Part shown: positions 55,012 through 64,000 of the stretch, one piece after another | Layout of the letters: every line of letters starts with the position of its first letter | How positions within the stretch are numbered: position 1 is the first letter of the stretch | Assembly: GCA_031256995.1 (NCBI GenBank) | Contig: JAIRPL010000047.1 | Span: 83,479 to 147,478, forward strand | Direction: 5' to 3' | DNA: 64,000 nt | From: Puniceicoccales bacterium | Lineage (GTDB): Bacteria > Verrucomicrobiota > Verrucomicrobiia > Opitutales > UBA953 | Notes under the pieces: generated by a model | Database searches by the model: none | The model's input: only the letters and a program-made list of their open reading frames with translations | What the model was told of the DNA's origin: nothing | Made by a program: the position numbers and the translations under genes

Positions 55012-56520
55012 ATGGAAAACACCACAACCGTCCAAGCAGGCCCCGAGGGGACAAACCTCTCGCGCCGCCGCTTCCTCCTCGCCTCGGCCTTGACGGGCGC
55101 GGGTCTTGCCCTCGCTCCGCGAAGCCTTAACGCACAAAACGCCAACGTCCCCTCCAACCGCGCCTCCGGCAACCCGATCAACATCGGCATCGTCGGCGTC
55201 GGCGCCCAAGGGTCCGTCCTCCTGTCCTCCCTTGAGGAGATCTACAAGGAGAAGAAGATCCCATTCACCCTCAAGGCCGTCTGTGACGTCTACAGGCAGC
55301 GCGCGGTCAGCACCTCCCGTCGCGAGCAAGCCAACGGCCATCAGGACGTGAAAGCCTACTACTCCATCGAGGAGATGCTTTCCCAAGCCAAGGACATTGA
55401 CGCGGTGTTTGTCGCCACGCCCGACCACTGGCACGCGCGCAACACCATCGCCGCCCTTGAGGCCGGAAAGCACGTCTATTGCGAAAAAATGATGGCGCGC
55501 ACGGCGGACGAGGGTCGCCAGATGGTGCTCACCTCCCAGAAAACAGGGAAGCTCCTCCAGATTGGCCACCAACGCCGCTCCAATCCCAATTACCGTTTCT
55601 TCATGAACGTGCTCCTTGGGAAATTCAACTTCCTTGGCGACATCACCAACGCGACCGGCCAATGGAACCGCTCCGTCAGCATGAGCCAGGACATCAAGGT
55701 CGCCCCTTCGGTCAGAAAGCAAATCACCAAGGATATCCTTGCCAGAACGGAATTTGAGGATGCCCACCAGTTCTTCAACTGGCGCTGGTTCAAAGCCTAT
55801 TCCAACGGTCCGATCTCCGACCTCGGCGCCCACCAGATTGACATCTTCAACTGGGTGCTCGGGCGCCCCCGTTCTGTCATCGCCGCCGGCGGGAACGACT
55901 ACTACTCCGTCGCGCGCCGCAACTACAAGCCGCGTGAGTGGTACGACAACGTGATGTGCATCTTCGATTATGACCACATCCCCGGGCGCAATGTCGGCGA
56001 GGTCGCCCGCGCCTATTATCAGGTGCTCACGACCAGCAGCAGCGGCGGCGGTTATTTTGAGAATTTCATGGGCGACCGCGGATCGCTCAAAATCTCGGAA
56101 AACGCCTCCAACATCAAAGCCTATCCCGAGGCCGAGGGGAAAGAACTCTTCGCAGAACTCGTGAGAAAAGGCGCGCTGACCAAGGAGGAAGCACCCAAGG
56201 TCGCAAAGAAAACCGACGGCATCGCGGACGCCCGGGCCTCCGCGGCTCCGGACGCCTACGACCTCACCTCGCGCCTCGGCCAAAAACGCATCCACCAGTT
56301 CCACATTGAAAACTTCTTCAATGCCATCAACGGGCGCGCCAAGCTGAACTGCGACGGCGCCCATGCCTTTGAAAGCGAAGCGCCCATCTTCCGCATCAAC
56401 GAGGCCGTGCAAAAACAAACCAAGATTGTCTTCACCGAGGACGATTTTTCGCTCACCCCGAAAAACAAGCAGCCGGCGGAAGGGCCTTCCGCCAAATCCG
56501 AGGAGAAAAAACCAGCATGA
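55012..56520 (+). CDS. Gfo/Idh/MocA-family oxidoreductase with Tat signal peptide
   Basis: 502 residues. Twin-arginine signal LSRRRFLLASALTGAGLALA at residues 16-35, then the Rossmann start INIGIVGVGAQGSVLL, the family CEKMMARTADE (EKP-type lysine region), ATPDHWHARN, and GPISDLGAHQIDIFNW (active-site His). Exported folded enzymes of this family act on sugars or glycosides in the periplasm. Its stop overlaps the tatA start (ATGA). Confidence 0.9.
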   Translation: MENTTTVQAGPEGTNLSRRRFLLASALTGAGLALAPRSLNAQNANVPSNRASGNPINIGIVGVGAQGSVLLSSLEEIYKEKKIPFTLKAVCDVYRQRAVSTSRREQANGHQDVKAYYSIEEMLSQAKDIDAVFVATPDHWHARNTIAALEAGKHVYCEKMMARTADEGRQMVLTSQKTGKLLQIGHQRRSNPNYRFFMNVLLGKFNFLGDITNATGQWNRSVSMSQDIKVAPSVRKQITKDILARTEFEDAHQFFNWRWFKAYSNGPISDLGAHQIDIFNWVLGRPRSVIAAGGNDYYSVARRNYKPREWYDNVMCIFDYDHIPGRNVGEVARAYYQVLTTSSSGGGYFENFMGDRGSLKISENASNIKAYPEAEGKELFAELVRKGALTKEEAPKVAKKTDGIADARASAAPDAYDLTSRLGQKRIHQFHIENFFNAINGRAKLNCDGAHAFESEAPIFRINEAVQKQTKIVFTEDDFSLTPKNKQPAEGPSAKSEEKKPA

Positions 56521-56855
56521 GCACACCGGCGACATTCGCATTCATCACGGATATGAACCCCGGCACAATAGTCCTTATTGTGCTGGTGGTGGTGCTCCTT
56601 TTTGGCGGCAGCAAGCTTCCGGAACTCGCGCGCGGCCTCGGCAAGGCACGCCGTGAGTTCAAGAGGGCGAGCGATGAGATCGAGGACGAGGTGCGCACCG
56701 CGATGGACGAGGAGGAGCGCAAGAAGGAAAAAGAAAAGCAGGACGAGATTCGTCGCAAAAAAATCGAAGAGGAGGAGCGCGCAAAAATTCGCGAGAAAAT
56801 CGAGAGTGAGGAACGCGCAAAAATCGCCTCGAAGAGTCCGGAAAATCCAGAATAA
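56517..56855 (+). CDS. tatA: Sec-independent translocase protein TatA
   Basis: 112 residues. Short N-terminal membrane helix (IVLIVLVVVLLFGGSKLPEL) with the FGGSKLPE hinge and amphipathic helix ARGLGKARREFKRA, then a long charged, lysine/glutamate-rich coiled region. TatA/E type pore subunit of the twin-arginine pathway. Coupled by a four-base overlap to a Tat substrate gene; tatB and tatC are not here. Confidence 0.92.
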   Translation: MSTPATFAFITDMNPGTIVLIVLVVVLLFGGSKLPELARGLGKARREFKRASDEIEDEVRTAMDEEERKKEKEKQDEIRRKKIEEEERAKIREKIESEERAKIASKSPENPE

Positions 56856-56883
56856 AGGAAGCAAACCTTCCCCACAGAAAAAC

Positions 56884-56916
56884 AAAAAGCGGAGCGCTGA
56901 ATGCCTCCGCTTTTTT
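56884..56916. terminator. Bidirectional Rho-independent terminator
   Basis: AAAAAGCGGAG (56884-56894) pairs with CTCCGCTTTTTT (56905-56916); GC core AGCGGAG/CTCCGCT, 10-base loop, A-tract on one side and T-tract on the other, so it can serve both tatA (plus) and the convergent permease gene (minus). Confidence 0.85.
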
Positions 56917-56975
56917 GTATTTGCCCAAGATCGCCAGCCGGGGCGCGCAGCGAGGCAGATCCATGAACGCCGCCC

Positions 56976-57887
56976 CTACCCGCGCACCCGGCCAGCCGGC
57001 ACGAACCAACGCAAGACAGCCCTGGCAAAGGCGGCGAAAACAAGCAGCAGGCCATCCGCCGCAACCACGGAGGAACCGGCGGGCCAGTCCCTGGCGTAGG
57101 CAAAGGCAAACCCGGCCAGCCCACCAACAACCCCAAACGTGGACGCAAGCAGGAAAAAGTGCCACATGCGGCGCGCAAGAATGTGCGCGGCAAACGCGGG
57201 CAACAGGACAACCCCAAGGCAAACCATGGGGCCTGCCACAAAAACGCCAGTGCTGACCACCACCCCTATCAGCATCAGCAATGCGGCGTTCCAAAACATC
57301 GCATTGCGCCCGGAAACCGCCCAAAACGAAAAATCGGCACCCGCCCAAAGAAATTCATGCCGGAAAAATAGAAGCAAGCCCCCCGCCGGAAGCAGTGAAA
57401 TGGCGGAAAGTTGCAAATCCCCCCGCCCCACGGACACGACCTCCCCACGAAAAATTCCCTGATAAATGCTGTCGGCGTGGGGGTGGTAGACAAGCAGCAG
57501 CACAGTTCCCGCCCCTGCCAGCACATAAAGGGCGCCATGCCGGGCATCCGGAGAGCCGCCACCCCGCTCCAGCCACGCCAGCGCAAGCAGGGCCGCAAGC
57601 GCCGCCCCAAACGCCGCAAGCAGACACCACGCGCTATTGACCAACCCCGCCTGCCCGGAAGCCGCCGCCGTGGTGGAGCAAACCCCGTTGAACTCCAGCA
57701 GCAACCAGCCGCCACACAAGCCGGCCGCCGAGACTTGCGGTAGCGCCACGCCCAAAAACGCGGCCCGACGCATAAGAAGAAAACACCCGGCAAGCGGCGC
57801 AACCGCCGCAAGCAACAAGGTGGCATAAAGAGCATTCCTCAGCAGAAAATCAGGGGAAAACAGCTCGATAAGGATCGTAAACAGCAT
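56976..57887 (-). CDS. Metal ABC transporter permease (ZnuB/MntB family)
   Basis: 303 residues from ATG 57887. About eight hydrophobic segments; conserved LLRNALYATLLLAAVAPLAG start, RRAAFLGVALPQVSAAGL (the family H/P region with A-x-x-G), and VAGPMVCLGVVLLPAFAA near the end. Zinc or manganese import is the usual role of the family. Directly downstream of its ATPase gene, 33 bases apart. No substrate-binding protein gene is adjacent. Confidence 0.87.
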   Translation of the reverse strand: MLFTILIELFSPDFLLRNALYATLLLAAVAPLAGCFLLMRRAAFLGVALPQVSAAGLCGGWLLLEFNGVCSTTAAASGQAGLVNSAWCLLAAFGAALAALLALAWLERGGGSPDARHGALYVLAGAGTVLLLVYHPHADSIYQGIFRGEVVSVGRGDLQLSAISLLPAGGLLLFFRHEFLWAGADFSFWAVSGRNAMFWNAALLMLIGVVVSTGVFVAGPMVCLGVVLLPAFAAHILARRMWHFFLLASTFGVVGGLAGFAFAYARDWPAGSSVVAADGLLLVFAAFARAVLRWFVPAGRVRG

Positions 57888-57920
57888 GTTTGAAAGGAAA
57901 AAGAAGCGGAATTCCTGCAA

Positions 57921-58613
57921 TCAAGGCATCTTGTCCGAACTTTGCGAAAGCGACGCCAGCGCCGCGACCCCATCCGCGAGATGGAGGCGATGCGAGGCCA
58001 AACGCGCGACCAGCGCCGGATCGTGCGTGGCCAAAAAGATGGTGGCCAAGCCACTCTCGTGGACCGCTTTCAACGCAACCGTCACCGCCTCCAACGCATC
58101 CGCATCGACCCCGGAAACCGGCTCATCCAGCACAAGCACATCCGGCTCCAACGCAAGGGCACGGGCAAGCAAAACACGCTGGCGCTGCCCGCCGGAAAGC
58201 TCCGAGAAAAGACGCCCGGCAAACGGCTCCGCACCTGTCTGCGCCAGCGCGGCCTCCGCCCGCGCCCTGATCACGCGCGCCAAGGGAACCCCGGGCGCCA
58301 GTGCCGCCCTCGCCCCGGCAAGGACAACCTCGCGCCCGGTGAACAAATACAGGTCATCGAGCATTTCCTTCTGGCTCACAAACCCGATTCTCGGCCGGCG
58401 CACGCCATTTTCCCCGCAATCAAAACCCAGCTTTCCGGCAAGCGGGGCCAGCAACCCGCAAAGTGTGCGCAGGAAAGTGCTTTTCCCGGAGCCATTCCCG
58501 CCTGCGACAGCCACAAGCGCGCCAGCCGGCGCAGAAAAAGAAACCGCGTGCAACACGACACATCCAGGGTAGCCAATGTCGGCGTTTTCACAAAAGACGG
58601 ACGGAGCAGGCAT
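57921..58613 (-). CDS. Metal ABC transporter ATP-binding protein (ZnuC/MntA family)
   Basis: 230 residues from ATG 58613. Walker A AGGNGSGKSTFLRTLCG, Q-loop FVSQKEMLDD, signature LSGGQRQRVLLARAL, Walker B DVLVLDEPVSGVD, H-loop LATHDPALV. The D-loop DEPVSGVD is the form seen in ZnuC-type ATPases. Divergent from the exonuclease gene (159-base intergenic). The open frame above the start runs on antisense through coaE and is not real. Confidence 0.9.
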   Translation of the reverse strand: MPAPSVFCENADIGYPGCVVLHAVSFSAPAGALVAVAGGNGSGKSTFLRTLCGLLAPLAGKLGFDCGENGVRRPRIGFVSQKEMLDDLYLFTGREVVLAGARAALAPGVPLARVIRARAEAALAQTGAEPFAGRLFSELSGGQRQRVLLARALALEPDVLVLDEPVSGVDADALEAVTVALKAVHESGLATIFLATHDPALVARLASHRLHLADGVAALASLSQSSDKMP

Positions 58614-58772
58614 GGCGGACAGGCAAAAACAAAGGAAAAAGAAACGAACCACGGGCGCACAACCGCCCGGAACAACGCCATGCAACAACGCCGGGACGCC
58701 GACGCAAGCCAAACCTGCGGCCGCGTTTTGCCTTGCACTGAAGCGGGCTTGGTGATTCTGCAGGGCACAGTA

Positions 58773-59462
58773 ATGCACAGTAAAACCAGTGAACTGGAGG
58801 CGCCCGCGGTGGATGCCAAAAACGGGGACGCCGATGCCGGCACTTCCAGAAAGACAGAAAACAAGCAGGGCCGCCTTGGGATACTCATCCCCAAGGAAGC
58901 CATTTCCGCCCTCCCCCTCGGACAATATGAGGGGCCGATCATCCTGGTGGAAGAGCCGGATGCCGCCAAAAAGGCGGTGGCGAAATTGCTCAAGGAAAAG
59001 GTGCTGGGCTTTGACACCGAAAGCCGGCCCTCCTTCCGCAAGGGAACCTCCTATCTGCCCTCCCTGCTCCAACTTTGCGGAAAAGACGCCGCATACCTCT
59101 TCCGCCTTGATGCCTGCGGGGGGCTGCCCCAGCTTTTCCCGTTGTTGCGCTCCGAGAAAATCCTGAAGGTCGGCGTGGCCGTGCGCGATGACGTGCGCGG
59201 GCTGCAGGAACGGGCGCCATTCAAGGACGGCGGTTTTGTGGAAATCAGCGATTATTCCCGCAAGGACGGGGTCGAAAACACCGGCCTGCGCGCCCTCGCC
59301 GCCCATTATCTGGGCTTCCGCATCTCCAAGGGGGCGCAGGTGACGAACTGGGCCAACCCGTACCTCTCCCAACAGCAAATCACCTACGCGGCAACCGATG
59401 CCTGGGTTAGTCGCGAACTTTACCTCCATTTGATCAAAATCGGCGTCGCCCCGGCGCTTTGA
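58773..59462 (+). CDS. 3'-5' exonuclease, RNase D-like (DEDDy)
   Basis: 229 residues from ATG 58773. VLGFDTESRPSF holds the first two acidic residues (DxE), VAVRDDVRGLQ the third, and YAATDAWVSRELY the YxxxD final motif of DEDDy exonucleases (RNase D, WRN-like). No HRDC domain, so a minimal exonuclease. N-terminal 60 residues are low-complexity; the true start might be later. coaE follows 54 bases downstream. Confidence 0.85.
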   Translation: MHSKTSELEAPAVDAKNGDADAGTSRKTENKQGRLGILIPKEAISALPLGQYEGPIILVEEPDAAKKAVAKLLKEKVLGFDTESRPSFRKGTSYLPSLLQLCGKDAAYLFRLDACGGLPQLFPLLRSEKILKVGVAVRDDVRGLQERAPFKDGGFVEISDYSRKDGVENTGLRALAAHYLGFRISKGAQVTNWANPYLSQQQITYAATDAWVSRELYLHLIKIGVAPAL

Positions 59463-59516
59463 CCGTCCCGTCAGCGACATCGCGCCACACCAGCAAGCCC
59501 GCCCCCGCCCGCCCCC

Positions 59517-60089
59517 ATGCAAATCGCACTCACCGGCGGCATCGCCTGCGGAAAATCCGCCGCCATGTCTGAATTCTCCCGCCTGTCCTGGGGGACAATC
59601 TCGGCGGACGCCTTGGCACATGAGGTCTTGGGGACACCGGAAACCATCGCCCTCGTGCGCGACGCCTTTGGGGAAAAGATCCTCACGCCAGCAAACACCA
59701 TCAACCGCCGTGCATTGGGAAGGATCGTGTTCGAAGATGCGACAGCGCGCAAAACCTTGGAAAGCATCACCCACCCGCGCATAAACACCCTGTGGCGCGC
59801 GCAAATCGCCGCCGGGCCGGAACGCCGGTGGATGGTGGAAATCCCCCTGTTGTTTGAAACCGGCCTGGAGACGGAATTTGCCACCGTGCTCTGTGTGCAC
59901 TGCACCGCCGGCACACAACTCGCCCGCCTGGCCGCGCGCGGTTTCTCGGAAGCGGAATGCCGCGCCCGCCTGACCGCGCAACTGCCCCTGGAGGAAAAAG
60001 TGCGCCACGCCACCCACGCCATTTTCAACGAAGGCTCCCTGGAATTCCTCGCCGCCCAAGTCCGCGCCCTCTCGGAGTCCATGCGCTGA
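59517..60089 (+). CDS. coaE: Dephospho-CoA kinase
   Basis: Last step of CoA synthesis. 190 residues. P-loop [13 protein letters not shown] at residues 5-17, [11 protein letters not shown] (substrate Asp), [26 protein letters not shown], and [11 protein letters not shown], all family hallmarks. Length normal. Confidence 0.93.
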   Translation: MQIALTGGIACGKSAAMSEFSRLSWGTISADALAHEVLGTPETIALVRDAFGEKILTPANTINRRALGRIVFEDATARKTLESITHPRINTLWRAQIAAGPERRWMVEIPLLFETGLETEFATVLCVHCTAGTQLARLAARGFSEAECRARLTAQLPLEEKVRHATHAIFNEGSLEFLAAQVRALSESMR

Positions 60090-60243
60090 ACCCGCGCCAC
60101 GACGGCGGCGAGACCACCCCATCTTCAGGACCGGCTCGCGCCGCCGGCGCCCGCCAGACAGCCCTGCGCGTCAGCCTCCTCCCCGCGCGCCGCAGGATTT
60201 TCCGGTTTCCTTTTCACCGGGGAGCGCCATTTTTCAGCGCGAA

Positions 60244-61764
60244 ATGAACGTGCTCGAAGAAATCCAGGCAGCGATCGAACAACTCGACACGCGCGCCACC
60301 AAGACCAATGTCGGTACCATTATCTCCCTCTCCGACGGTGTCGCGTCCGTTGACGGACTTTCCAGGGCAAAAATGAACGAAATGATAGCGTTTCCAGGAG
60401 GGCTTTATGGAATCGCGCTAAACCTGAACGAGGAAACCGTCGGCGTCGTCCTCATGGGGGACACATCCAATCTCAAGGAAGGCATGGAGGCGCGGGCCAC
60501 CGGGCGCCTGCTCTCCGTGCCAGCCGGAATGGGGCTGCTGGGACGCGTGGTGGACGCCTTGGGGGCGCCATTGGACGGCAAAGGCCCGGTGAAAACCGAC
60601 ACCACCGTGCCGGTTGAACGCATCGCGCCGGGCATCATCTCCCGCAAGAGCGTGGACCAGCCGCTGCAGACAGGCATCATGGCCATCGACGCCATGATCC
60701 CCATCGGACGCGGCCAGCGCGAGCTTATCATCGGCGACAGGGCCACAGGCAAAACCACGATCGCCATGGACACCCTGATCAACCAGGCACGCGTCAACCG
60801 CGCCGGCCTCGCATCAGGAGACCCCGCTTTCCGCCCCGTTTACGGCATCTACGTCGCCATCGGCCAGAAACAATCCTCCATCGCCCGGACCATCAACACA
60901 CTCGAAAAATCCGGGGCGCTGGAATATTGCGTCATCGTCGCCGCGCCCGCCGCGGACAATGCCTGCAACCAATACATCGCCCCATTCGCAGGCGCCGCCA
61001 TTGGCGAATGGTTCATGGAAAACGGCCACGATGCCCTCGTCATCTATGACGACCTGTCAAAACACGCCGTCGCCTATCGTCAGATTTCCCTGATCCTGAA
61101 ACGCCCGCCAAGCCGCGAAGCCTACCCCGGCGACGTCTTTTACCTGCACAGCCGCCTGCTCGAACGCGCCGCGCGCCTGGAAGGCAAAGGCTCGCTCACC
61201 GCCCTCCCCATCATCGAGACGCAGGCGGGCGACGTTTCGGCCTACATCCCCACAAACGTCATCTCCATCACCGACGGACAAATTTTTCTTCAGACCGACC
61301 TTTTCAACCAGGGCGTCCGCCCCGCCATCTCGGTCGGCATCTCCGTCTCGCGCGTCGGCTCGGCCGCGCAGATCAAGCCGCTCAAACAGGTGGCGGGAAA
61401 GGTGAAAGGGGAGCTGGCGCAATACCGGGAACTCGCCGCCTTCGCACAGTTCGGCTCCGACCTCGACGCGCAAACGCGCGCCATTCTCGACAAGGGCGAC
61501 CGCTTCGTGGAACTCTTCAAACAACCCGCCGGGGCGCCGTGCGCCGTCGAGGTCCAGGTCGCCCTCATTTGGGCCATGCAAAACGGCGTGTTCGGCGAAA
61601 TCGAGGTCCCGCGCGTGCGGGCCGCCGCCGCCGCCCTCGCGGAGTTCCTGCAAAACACCCAGGAACCGCTCCTCCAGGAAATCGCCAAAGGCGCAAAACT
61701 TGACGCCGTCGTTGAGGACAAGCTCGGGAAAGCCATCTCCCTCTGGAAAAAAAGCTGGAAATAG
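60244..61764 (+). CDS. atpA: ATP synthase F1 subunit alpha (stand-alone)
   Basis: 506 residues. [18 protein letters not shown]-loop [55 protein letters not shown] and [20 protein letters not shown] identify the F1 alpha chain. The P-loop has Ala where most bacterial alphas have Gln (GDRQTGKT), and PPSREA replaces PPGREA. No atpH above it and no atpG/atpD below, where the operon would normally have them. Upstream 154 bases separate it from coaE. Confidence 0.93.
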   Translation: MNVLEEIQAAIEQLDTRATKTNVGTIISLSDGVASVDGLSRAKMNEMIAFPGGLYGIALNLNEETVGVVLMGDTSNLKEGMEARATGRLLSVPAGMGLLGRVVDALGAPLDGKGPVKTDTTVPVERIAPGIISRKSVDQPLQTGIMAIDAMIPIGRGQRELIIGDRATGKTTIAMDTLINQARVNRAGLASGDPAFRPVYGIYVAIGQKQSSIARTINTLEKSGALEYCVIVAAPAADNACNQYIAPFAGAAIGEWFMENGHDALVIYDDLSKHAVAYRQISLILKRPPSREAYPGDVFYLHSRLLERAARLEGKGSLTALPIIETQAGDVSAYIPTNVISITDGQIFLQTDLFNQGVRPAISVGISVSRVGSAAQIKPLKQVAGKVKGELAQYRELAAFAQFGSDLDAQTRAILDKGDRFVELFKQPAGAPCAVEVQVALIWAMQNGVFGEIEVPRVRAAAAALAEFLQNTQEPLLQEIAKGAKLDAVVEDKLGKAISLWKKSWK

Positions 61765-61823
61765 ACATCCGCAGACAAAACCCAAAATAATCGCCGCAAC
61801 CCCCCGCCGCTCCACTCTCCAAC

Positions 61824-63038
61824 ATGGCTCAAAACACATCCGCCCACGGTCCCATCAAAGCCTGCCTCGCCGCAGCCCTCGCGGCCATTCTCGCCGCCAC
61901 ACCTTCCCTCGAGGCCCAGGACGCCACCACGACCGGCGCCGCCCCTGCCCTCTCCCCATTGCCACGCCCTGAGGATCCGGCAACGCCCCAGAAATCCACC
62001 TCCCCCATGCCCGCCGCCGAGCGCTCATGGCTGTTCGAGGCCCTCCCCGAGAACTTCTCCAGCCGCGCCTATCGCGACTCCATCGAAAAGCTATTCAACG
62101 CCTTTGAACAACACACAGGGAAAAGCCTCGCCCCCGCAAAAAAACGCAAGGCCGTCATCAAGATCAACACCGCCGCCGGCGCCGGCCTGTTCACCCCGCA
62201 GCCACTCGTCACCGCGGTCATCCGCGCCCTGCTCCAACGCGGTTATCCAAGCGACGGCATCCTCGTCGTCGATCTTTCCGAACGCCGCATCCGCGAATGC
62301 GGCTACCCCTGCGTCGGTGAACAATACCCCGTGCTCACCCCCGGCATTCCCCTGAAAATCCTCGCCGATTTCCCCGTCCACCCCCTCGACTCCGAAAAAT
62401 ATTACTCGCCCCGCTGGGCTGTCGAAAGCCCCCTTCCGTCCCGCGAAATCACCGCCAAGCAGGGCGACTACACAGGCAATCTCGAAATCCTTGAAAAAGC
62501 CCGTCGAAGCAGCCTGCCCGCCCCTCTTTTTGAGGATGCGGACCTCTGGATAAGCCTCCCCGTCGCAATGGACAGCCCCTCGCTCGGCGTCTCCTGCGCG
62601 CTTGCCAACGAGACCATCTGGAATGTCAGCAACCAGCGCCGTTTCCTCGAAAACCCGATCGCCACCCCCGAGGCGGCCATCGAAATAGCCCGCACACTCG
62701 AAGGCTCCCGCCCCGAGACTCTCGTGCTCCACGTCCTCTCGCTTGAAAAATGGCAATACACTGGAGGCCCTGTCTTCAACTCCAACTACACCGCCAGCGA
62801 AAAACGCCTCTGGCTCAGCGCCAACCCGGTCATTCTCGACGCCCTGATGCTCCAACGCATCAACAAAGCCCGCGAGTACAACAAGTTCCCCCCCATCACC
62901 CCCGCCCCATCAATGTTCACCAAAGCCAACTCCCTCCCCCAAAAAGAGATCACACCCGCCATCGCCCTCGGCTCCCCCAATCCCTCTGAAATCACCCTCG
63001 TTCAAGTCGACAAACCGCCAGCAACGACAAAGAAATAG
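61824..63038 (+). CDS. Secreted DUF362-like protein
   Basis: 404 residues. Signal peptide (CLAAALAAILAATPSLEAQ), then a proline-rich linker. AVIKINTAAGAGLFTPQPLV, VIRALLQRGYPSDGILVVDLS, and ADLWISLPVAMD with ALANETIWNVSNQRRF match the DUF362 layout (K-x-N strand, long helix, D strand, P-x-x-K/D region). No iron-sulfur cysteines are visible. Function unknown. Confidence 0.6.
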   Translation: MAQNTSAHGPIKACLAAALAAILAATPSLEAQDATTTGAAPALSPLPRPEDPATPQKSTSPMPAAERSWLFEALPENFSSRAYRDSIEKLFNAFEQHTGKSLAPAKKRKAVIKINTAAGAGLFTPQPLVTAVIRALLQRGYPSDGILVVDLSERRIRECGYPCVGEQYPVLTPGIPLKILADFPVHPLDSEKYYSPRWAVESPLPSREITAKQGDYTGNLEILEKARRSSLPAPLFEDADLWISLPVAMDSPSLGVSCALANETIWNVSNQRRFLENPIATPEAAIEIARTLEGSRPETLVLHVLSLEKWQYTGGPVFNSNYTASEKRLWLSANPVILDALMLQRINKAREYNKFPPITPAPSMFTKANSLPQKEITPAIALGSPNPSEITLVQVDKPPATTKK

Positions 63039-63226
63039 GGGCTGTCCTGCATGCTGCAAGGCGCGGACATGCCCGCCGCGCTCCAAGAAAACCGGAAGGT
63101 GTGATCAAAAAAAGCGGCGCCAACGGGATCCAAGTCTCCGAGCCTGATTTTGTTGCGCATGCATGAACCCCATGCCGCGTCAAGAGGTGGAAAGCCCAAT
63201 GCCGCGCAAGCGCAAGACGCGAAACG

Positions 63227-64000
63227 TCAACGGGAATTCTTGGGACGCGGAGGGCGGGAGGGCGAGGATTTGGGGAAATCGGGGATGGAGGAGATTTGCG
63301 CGGACCAGGCGGGGTGGAGGGTTTGGAAAACGGGGGCGCGTTGTTTGAGTTTCTCGAGGAAGCGCAACGCGGTTTTTTTGTAGGCGGGATGGCGTTCGCA
63401 TAGAAAACGGTAGTGCGAAAAATAGGATTCCGCCATCTCGCGTCGCCCGGCGGAAAACGCGGAAGAAACAGCCGTGCCTTTCGCGGGATGAGAACTGGAA
63501 AAATCCGCAGCGGAACCGGACGGCGCGGATGTTCCGCGAACCGGCGAGGATGCCGTCCTTGATGCGGAAGAATTTCGCGGGGCCGAACCAGAAACCGCGC
63601 CCCTTCCAACGCCATCATTTGCGTTGGAAAATGAATGTCTGGAATCGGCGGTTTTTTCGCCATTCTGCGAGGCATCTCGAAAGTCTTCCTCCGCGGCGGA
63701 AAACAGGGATTCAAAAACAAGCTCCAATTCGGACAAAACGGCGGGGATTTGCGAAACCGGGACGCGCGGCAATCCGTCGTGGATTTTCCGGTGAACGTCG
63801 CCATGGACAAACGCTTTGCCGGCACTCTCATGAAGAACACGGAAAGTTCGCGAGAAGAGACGCGTCTGGGCATGGGTGGACACGCGTGGATCCACTCCGG
63901 GAAAATGACGGAAAAAACGTCCGTGAAACGTGGCGCGAAAACGCCGCGAAAATGGATTTTGAAAAGACGCGTGCGTGGAATCAAAAAACGGGGTCGACAA
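63227..64000 (-). CDS. Protein of unknown function, partial (N-terminus beyond window)
   Basis: 257 residues visible; the frame is open to the window edge, so it probably starts outside. Segments: an arginine/phenylalanine-rich N-terminal part, a helix-like PVSQIPAVLSELELVFESLFSA, a serine/alanine-rich linker, then AESYFSHYRFLCERHPAYKK and ALRFLEKLKQRAP. No family recognised. It converges with the DUF362-like gene across 188 bases. Confidence 0.45.
   Translation of the reverse strand: MSTPFFDSTHASFQNPFSRRFRATFHGRFFRHFPGVDPRVSTHAQTRLFSRTFRVLHESAGKAFVHGDVHRKIHDGLPRVPVSQIPAVLSELELVFESLFSAAEEDFRDASQNGEKTADSRHSFSNANDGVGRGAVSGSAPRNSSASRTASSPVRGTSAPSGSAADFSSSHPAKGTAVSSAFSAGRREMAESYFSHYRFLCERHPAYKKTALRFLEKLKQRAPVFQTLHPAWSAQISSIPDFPKSSPSRPPRPKNSR

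Noticed and set aside
58614..60122. N-terminal extension of the ABC ATPase (frame open to 60122) as a fusion protein
   Set aside because: The extension is antisense to the exonuclease and coaE genes and has no family similarity; ATG 58613 gives a normal-length ATPase.
1..64000. CRISPR array, tRNA or rRNA genes
   Set aside because: No regularly spaced short repeats and no T-arm-like or rRNA-like sequence was found in the intergenic regions by eye.

Overview
The window is a high-GC Gram-negative-type chromosome segment. Evidence: a meso-diaminopimelate MurE ligase, NuoH, ExbB/ExbD, lipoproteins, a Tat system and an O-antigen/capsule-like locus. The mixture (Gfo/Idh/MocA Tat substrate, a PA14-like anchored protein, repeated AAA/PD-(D/E)XK genes, weak Shine-Dalgarno use) suggests a member of the PVC group, most likely Verrucomicrobiota. 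That placement is an inference from gene content; no rRNA or tRNA gene was seen.

Layout. 1-10.9 kb is core housekeeping: the end of ftsI, then murE, nuoH (opposite strand), adenine deaminase, ribH-nusB, nadB, and an exbB-exbD-lipoprotein operon. 11-33.5 kb is a lower-GC surface-polysaccharide island, entirely on the minus strand and so read from about 33.5 kb down to 11 kb. It holds CDP-glucose 4,6-dehydratase, two copies of a large membrane protein, an NlpE-like lipoprotein, an AlkD-like enzyme, two near-identical AAA-ATPase/nuclease-like genes, a UDP-galactopyranose-mutase-like flavoprotein, a Wzx-type flippase, an IspD/TarI-like cytidylyltransferase overlapping a TagB/TagF-like transferase, and several GT2/GT8 glycosyltransferases. 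The island is full of recent duplication.

33.9-45 kb returns to housekeeping: cobalamin-dependent metH with a strong leader hairpin, a PA14-like membrane-anchored protein, gltD, a WecC-type nucleotide-sugar dehydrogenase and dihydroorotase. At 45.0-52.3 kb sits one very large foreign ORF, a phage/conjugative-element polyvalent protein built from shuffled ADP-ribosyltransferase-like, nuclease-like and associated domains. It is cut short at its 3' end and no other phage gene is nearby. 52.3-63 kb is again chromosomal: a DTW/Tsr3-like protein, a HAD phosphatase, a DoxX-like protein with a cysteine-rich head, a Tat-exported oxidoreductase coupled to tatA, a metal ABC transporter, an RNase D-like exonuclease, coaE, a stand-alone atpA and a secreted DUF362-like protein. 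A partial unknown gene closes the window.

The most striking signals are: (1) a CTCTT pentanucleotide tract inside duplicated membrane-protein genes, with 9 units in the open copy and 7 in the frameshifted copy, which looks like an ON/OFF phase-variation locus; (2) three paralogous gene pairs in the same island, two of them clearly mosaic with near-identical flanks around a sharply bounded divergent core; and (3) the isolated, truncated polyvalent toxin-like gene.
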